Shown here: positions 40,434 through 45,087 of the stretch, one piece after another
Position numbering within the stretch: position 1 is the first letter of the stretch
How the letters are laid out: the number at the start of each line of letters is the position of its first letter
Assembly (NCBI GenBank): GCA_032718475.1
Contig: JAUCBJ010003759.1
Span: 1-45,087 of the forward strand
Reading direction: 5' to 3'
Origin: Nemertoderma westbladi
Taxonomy: Eukaryota; Xenacoelomorpha; Nemertodermatida; Nemertodermatidae
Length of the DNA stretch: 45,087 bases
The notes under the pieces: model-generated
Databases searched by the model: none
What the model saw: the letters and a program-made list of their open reading frames with translations, nothing else
Told to the model about the DNA's origin: nothing
Made by a program: the position numbers and the translations under genes

Positions 40434-41430
40434 GTGGGGCGAGCCACGAAGTTGGCGGAGCCTTAGCGAATTGACACTGTTAGGGGGTGGGTCAATTTAT
40501 GCAAATAGTTGTCGTCGTCGTCGTCGTCGTCGTTGTCGTCGTCGTCGTTGTCGTCGTCGTCGTTGTCGTCGTCGTTACGATTTTGACATGCTAATAACTT
40601 TGTCGGATTTAAAGCTGCCAAGTTGAAAATTTGTAGGTATCAATATAAGCAAAAGTTGAGATTTTTGAGAGACTTTCAGACACCATCAGTGCAATGGTCT
40701 CCCGCTAGAGGGCCACATGTCTAAACATTAAATGGCCACCCATTTCTTTGCTTTTAATCCGTTTAAGCTGAAACTTGGGAAGTATGTACTAGACCATTAG
40801 CTGTAAATTTCAAAGGAGGCTAATCTGTCTGCAGTTCTCCAGTCTGCCGCTAGAGGGCGAAATGTCCCGAATGTGAAATTATTCTTCCATTTAGTTGTTT
40901 ATGATCTGATTACGCTGAAACTTGTCATATATGTACTAGATGACATCCTGAGTCTTTGTGTGGATTGTAATCGGTCCGAAGTTTTCCAGTCTCCCGCTAG
41001 AGGGCCACATGTCTAAACATTAAATGGCCACCCATTTCTTTGCTTTTAATCCGTTTAAGCTGAAACTTGGGAAGTATGTACTAGACCATTAGCTGTAAAT
41101 TTCAAAGGAGGCTAATCTGTCTGCAGTTCTCCAGTCTGCCGCTAGAGGGCGAAATGTCCCGAATGTGAAATTATTCTTCCATTTAGTTGTTTATGATCTG
41201 ATTACGCTGAAACTTGTCATATATGTACTAGAAGACATCCTAAGTCTTTGTGTGGACAGTAATCGGTCCGGAGTTTTCGAGTCTGCCGCTAGAGGGCGAA
41301 ATGTAGGAAAGTGATAACCTTTGCGAATTCCTTGATCTTAATCTATTTAAGCTGAATTTTGGAATATACAGTACCGGTATGTACTAGACCACATGCCTCG
41401 TCTTTGTGAGGAAGGTGATGTGTAGCCTCT
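40434..41430 (+). mobile_element. TGTGGGGC-family element, copy C (292-bp tandem duplication, CTCF-like motifs)
   Basis: Left end and first about 190 bp, including the GTC/CGT microsatellite, are nearly identical to copy A (10642). The body holds five CCGCTAGAGGGC motifs starting at about 40702, 40847, 40994, 41139 and 41286, so the spacing alternates 145 and 147 bp. A 292-bp unit covering two motifs is duplicated almost exactly (about 40700-40991 and 40992-41283). The right terminus seen in copies A and B is missing, and homology fades by about 41430. This places the array about 0.7-1.4 kb upstream of the PP1 start codon. Confidence 0.7.
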
Positions 41431-42138
41431 ACGTGTGTGACCAATTGTTTTTTAATGAACTGAAAGTATATCTTGCCAGTGTATTTCACGTTCATCATGT
41501 CTGCCATGTGGACATGCCAGTATGTTACTTAAACTTTGTGTACTGAGATTGCAGGATTGAATTGTTTAGTGTTTAATGCTTGAAGCTGTGAAGAGCACAG
41601 ATGGAGTTAGACATTCTGACATAACAGCATTAAGAGGCAAAGGTACAACAAGGCAAACAAGCTGACAAGGAACAGAGGAAGGAGGGTATCACATCACGAC
41701 TGCATTACAGCGTTTACCCGCTTCCTGCTACCTCGACGACTGCGTGAGGCGTGGCAGGTAACGCATCGCATCAGGCATCACCCACCGTCAGACCGTGGAC
41801 ATTTACAATTTAAGCCGGTCCGTGACTTCTGCAACATACCGTCAGACCGTACTGACAGACTGATATAGATTAGGCCTACCAATTATCGACAGACTGGAGT
41901 ACTGCTATACTGCATACTGCAGTACTGCCTGACAGCTGTACTCAGGTACTGGAGGAACTGGACTACAGGACTAGGGTTGCTGGTTGCCTATCGCGCCACA
42001 GCAGTACAGGCTGATTGGAACTTCTGAACTTGGGCAACACCTGCACTGGCAGACTGGTGCTGGTACCACAAGAAATTACCTGATTCTAATTAAATACGGT
42101 ACCCATCACCAACCTAATGCTAATGATTTAATGCAGCA
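41431..42138 (+). promoter_or_regulatory. PP1 gene 5' flank / 5' UTR region
   Basis: Region that should hold the PP1 promoter and 5' UTR. It is richer in G+C and CpG than most of the window and cryptically simple, with many CAGTACTG, CAGACTG and CCGTCAGACCGT words (GTCAGACCGT occurs three times at about 41788-41850). No TATA box or start site can be fixed. An out-of-frame ATG at 42131 begins a 9-codon upstream frame that overlaps the main start. Confidence 0.4.
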
Positions 42139-42193
42139 ATGGCGGAAATTGATAAGTTGAATTTGGATAGCATCATTTCTAGATTACTTGAAG
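42139..42193 (+). CDS. PP1 catalytic subunit, coding exon 1
   Basis: Starts ATG at 42139 (G at -3, G at +4) and encodes MAEIDKLNLDSIISRLLE plus one base, then GTTAGT donor at 42194. This is the canonical N-terminus of protein phosphatase 1 catalytic subunits (PPP1C alpha/beta/gamma group), which dephosphorylate Ser/Thr substrates in complexes with many regulatory subunits. The remaining base G joins TG of exon 2 to give valine, a phase-1 intron. Which vertebrate paralogue it matches cannot be decided from this stretch, so no symbol is given. Confidence 0.9.
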
Positions 42194-43814
42194 GTTAGTT
42201 AAAGAGTTTTAGGCCTATCGTCTCTATTTCATCCGGTCTGCCGGTTAGTGGTTAGACAGTTAGAACCTACCGCTAGGTGTAGGTGATACGGTGTACGGGT
42301 ACGCCTACGGCAGTACGGTCAGTCGGTGGATACCGTACTCGCGTACTGCCGCTACCATCTGGCCATTGAGTAGGCGGAGACGGGTACCGGCAGACTTTTA
42401 CGGTCTGACGGCTGGACGGTAGCCACTACTGCTACTGCATGCTGGCACTGGCACTCTGCTCTGCTGCTATGGCAGTACAGCAGTAGGCCTAGAACTAGAA
42501 CTGTACCTATAAAGTATGAAGTACCGGTAGCATAGCAAGTACAGGAGGGGAGTACCGCCATATTCCGATTTTGTATTCTCTGGTAAATTTTTGTGATTTC
42601 ATTTTGTGATGTATTGCCAGACAGGAATCTCTTATGTATTGAGTATTGCACACCGACTGACCGACACTAAATTTACGCCAACCAAAAATATGTTCCCAGC
42701 AAATCCTAGCACATAAAACAGTAAAACGTGCGCCAACAAAGAACTGAAGAACGTTTAAAAACTAATATTAATTACGAATTATATCATATTGAATTGAGTT
42801 TGTTAAGTAAATAATTTATACACGATTATAAAATGTGTGAAATTACAGTAGATATACACTTGACAGGGACAGCTTGAACAATAACAGAAAGACAAATTAC
42901 AGTAGATGAGACCGAAAGATGCACGTCCAGTATTGTTGAACAGTTAAAGTGCTGTGTTGCTTCTGTCAGTCTGTGTGCTCTTGTATTATCATGTAGCCAG
43001 GGCATTTGCGCAGGCTATAATCATTATGTTGTTGGTGGGCTAGTTTTCAACCAAGTTTTAATCCTTTTATGCGACGAAAATGGTTTGGAAATTGAAACTA
43101 GGTCCACCCGACTCTACAGCACTGGTTTGTGTTTCGCAGTTTAGTTTTCTAATTCCTTAGCCGCGCCGACGCCGAGGCATTAGTTTCTACACCGGCGTGG
43201 GCCGGCGCTTGCTTATGTACGCTGAAAGATATCCCCGAAAAAGCCGAGAGATTCCATTCTTGGGTGTATTGCCAGATTGCTGTAGCCTATTGTTAATCTA
43301 TAATTTCAGAATTTGTTCTGTTCTTGGGTAATACGTGGGACCGTCAGGTGCCGGTACACACTATACTTAACCCTAACAGTCTGCACGAATGTCAGTTATA
43401 ATATTGTTCGGCAATAAGTATGACATCCACCACATAGGAGTCACAAGGCGCATACGCATAGCTACAATTTTCGTTATGGTGGTTTTCCTCGGGCTCGGAC
43501 TGTCATTTCATTTCAGATGTCAATTTTTATGTTTGGCGTAATCTAGCCTAGGCCCATCTCCTATGTTACTGTCTGTTTGTCCGTCAGTTATCCGGAAAAT
43601 ATACCACGATTGTTAATTTGTCTAAACCTTTCTCTCTACGCTCGTTTGTTTCGTAAATACACTCGGGTTAGCCTATCCTACAACGCTGACAAGTTCCAAG
43701 TTTCACTCATGATAAAAATAGTTAGGCCTACTGGATTAAAAAATATATTTTTTGGAATCATTCGATATTTAAAAAAAAATACTAAACTACCTTAGTTAAA
43801 ATCCTGGTATTAAG
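42194..43814 (+). other. PP1 intron 1, 5' part
   Basis: Intron 1 spans 42194-44561 (2368 bp, GT-AG). The first 400 bp are CpG-containing and full of GTAC/CCGG/CAGTAC words (for example CGGCAGTACGGTCAGTCGG); two TAGGCCTA copies lie here (about 42209 and 42486) and another at about 43723. No additional exon is recognised. Confidence 0.6.
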
Positions 43815-44240
43815 TTCTACTATCGGCATGTTGTGCAACTGCATTATATATATTACATATGTGTTACGAATGCTGTGCCGCCTTTTCGACAAAATTGCGC
43901 CGCCACAACTCCTTATAACCCATGATATTTGCTAGATCATCCGCATCTTCAAGGCCTGTGTCCTTTAAGGTGCGTCCCAAAAAAGGCATGGGCTGTCCAC
44001 CATGCTTATTCTCTCCATGAGGCTGCCAAAGTACAAGATTATACACTGGCTGGTCCTCACGGCGAAAGCAATTTCCTGCAAAGCGGAGGTGGCTCCTTTA
44101 AAGTGTCAAGCTAGGGAGACCAATGAAACACATCCATTGTTGTATAGAGTCTAATTGTATAGGTGCTCATTGTACTTGGCACAATGAGCACGGCGCAGCG
44201 ATTTTGAATAATTCAGATTGGTGTCCTTTGCAGTTAAAAA
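43815..44240 (-). mobile_element. LINE 3' fragment within PP1 intron 1, antisense to the gene
   Basis: Minus-strand copy of the tail and 3' UTR of the 36515-40216 family: LVLWQPHGENKHGGQPMPFL, LKDTGLEDADDLANIMG and the TAAGCATGGTGGACAGCCCA word. The 3' end GCCGATAGTAGA is at about 43815 and homology is lost upstream of the RT core at about 44240. It has the short form of the 3' UTR, as in the 36515 copy. Its sequence is close to that copy, suggesting fairly recent insertion. Confidence 0.8.
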
Positions 44241-44561
44241 AATCTCACGGGTAAAAATACCCAACTGGTATTTTTCTTATTTTTGTTTGTTTGTGGGAAA
44301 TTGGTGAAAAATCTGGAGAAAAATTATCGCTTTCCTCGATATGTATAATTTGCCGAGCCTGCGAGGTTAATATTCCACTAAGGCTAGGCTATTAATTCCA
44401 TGTAATAAATAGTTATTTTGTAAATGTAGGTCGTAAAAGGTTGTAAAAGGTAGGTCGTTATCGTAGCTAATTTTAGAGTAGTAAATAATGCCGTAGTGTT
44501 CTCTATGTCCAATGCTAATGATCAGGAGGTAATTAATTATGTTGTATTTTGTATTCCTTAG

Positions 44562-44693
44562 TGCGGGGTTCCAGGCCCGGTAAAACAGTGCAGCTTACAG
44601 AGTCCGAGATCCGGGGCTTGTGTCAGAAGTCGCGCGAATTGTTTCTAAGCCAGCCCATCTTACTGGAACTAGAAGCGCCATTAAAGATATGTG
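44562..44693 (+). CDS. PP1 catalytic subunit, coding exon 2 (gene continues past window)
   Basis: 132 bp between a CCTTAG acceptor (44556-44561) and a GTGAGA donor (44694). With the exon 1 base it reads V, then [20 protein letters not shown] and [20 protein letters not shown], then KICG, an almost exact match to the PP1 N-terminal helices directly before the GDIHG metal-binding motif. GDIHG would begin at the next exon; the donor falls inside the glycine codon. Metal-binding and catalytic residues lie beyond the window. Conservation is so high that a functional gene is expected. Confidence 0.93.
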
Positions 44694-45087
44694 GTGAGAG
44701 ATCTTATTATGTTATTGGATCGTAGCGTCTTTGGTTTATATATAATATTTACTGTATAATATACTCAATATTATTTGAGGTACCGATAATTGGAAGTTTT
44801 ATTTGATAGAATACTCAGGTTGCGCTTTGTCTCAACGCAAGTATATAATTTCTCAATCTCTGTATAATAAATTTTTTAGGTTTCTGATCTCTACAAATTT
44901 GATTATATTTTCCCACTAATGTAACAACATAGCAGCACGTCGAAATACTATTTTTGCAGGTCGAAATTCCTCTATTCATATTTTTTAGGACAATAATATA
45001 AATGCCCTCCCAGTATAATTACCTGACCTGGACGGATCAATCAACCCGATGCAAATAACAGCGGATTACTTGCAAAAAATAAACACC
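44694..45087 (+). other. PP1 intron 2 (partial)
   Basis: Starts with the GTGAGA donor and continues to the window end as AT-rich sequence; no exon 3 (which should begin with the DIHGQYYDL-type coding segment) is visible. Confidence 0.75.

Overview
The window is animal nuclear DNA. It has AT-rich, repeat-dense intergenic sequence, standard-code genes with GT-AG introns, and homologues of genes for centrioles and cilia. I infer a marine or aquatic invertebrate but cannot name the species. Four protein-coding loci are supported, all on the + strand: a membrane-bound fibrinogen-related (FIBCD1-like) protein at 8309-9952, rotatin (RTTN) at 18935-25693, a TTC16-like TPR protein at 29006-33100, and the first two coding exons of a protein phosphatase 1 catalytic subunit (42139-42193 and 44562-44693), which runs off the right edge.

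The first three loci are uninterrupted reading frames. Rotatin is complete at about 2250 codons without an intron, although its vertebrate orthologue is split into dozens of exons. The PP1 gene next door has ordinary phase-1 introns. Rotatin (centriole assembly) and the TTC16-like gene lie in tandem, and a consensus RFX X-box sits 189 bp upstream of the TTC16-like start. This suggests a cilium/centriole-related neighbourhood. The N-terminal half of the TTC16-like protein is an exact 31-unit array of a 14-residue acidic repeat; at DNA level it carries 26 perfect CRE octamers (TGACGTCA) locked at 42-bp spacing.

Most of the remaining sequence is mobile-element debris. (i) One near-complete APE-type non-LTR retrotransposon (36515-40216, minus strand, 11-bp candidate target duplication) and at least four fragments of the same family share a (TAG)n 3' end. 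(ii) A second, 5'-truncated LINE lies at about 34310-35772. (iii) A MULE-like non-autonomous element with about 215-bp terminal inverted repeats and a 9-bp target duplication (16575-17419) has inserted into a tRNA-like SINE fragment. (iv) A foldback/MITE family has copies at about 340-1125 and 25850-26491. (v) A family with conserved TGTGGGGC...GGCCCCA ends (10642-11602, 35878-36174, 40434-41430) has two copies that each carry five CCGCTAGAGGGC-type, CTCF-like motifs at 145-170 bp spacing. (vi) There are many 17-26 bp poly-G/poly-C tracts and minisatellites.

Two palindromic words are conspicuous in the non-coding DNA: TAGGCCTA (18 exact copies by eye, none in a recognised CDS) and ACCGGT-containing words. 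No complete RNA gene, CRISPR array or prokaryotic feature was seen.
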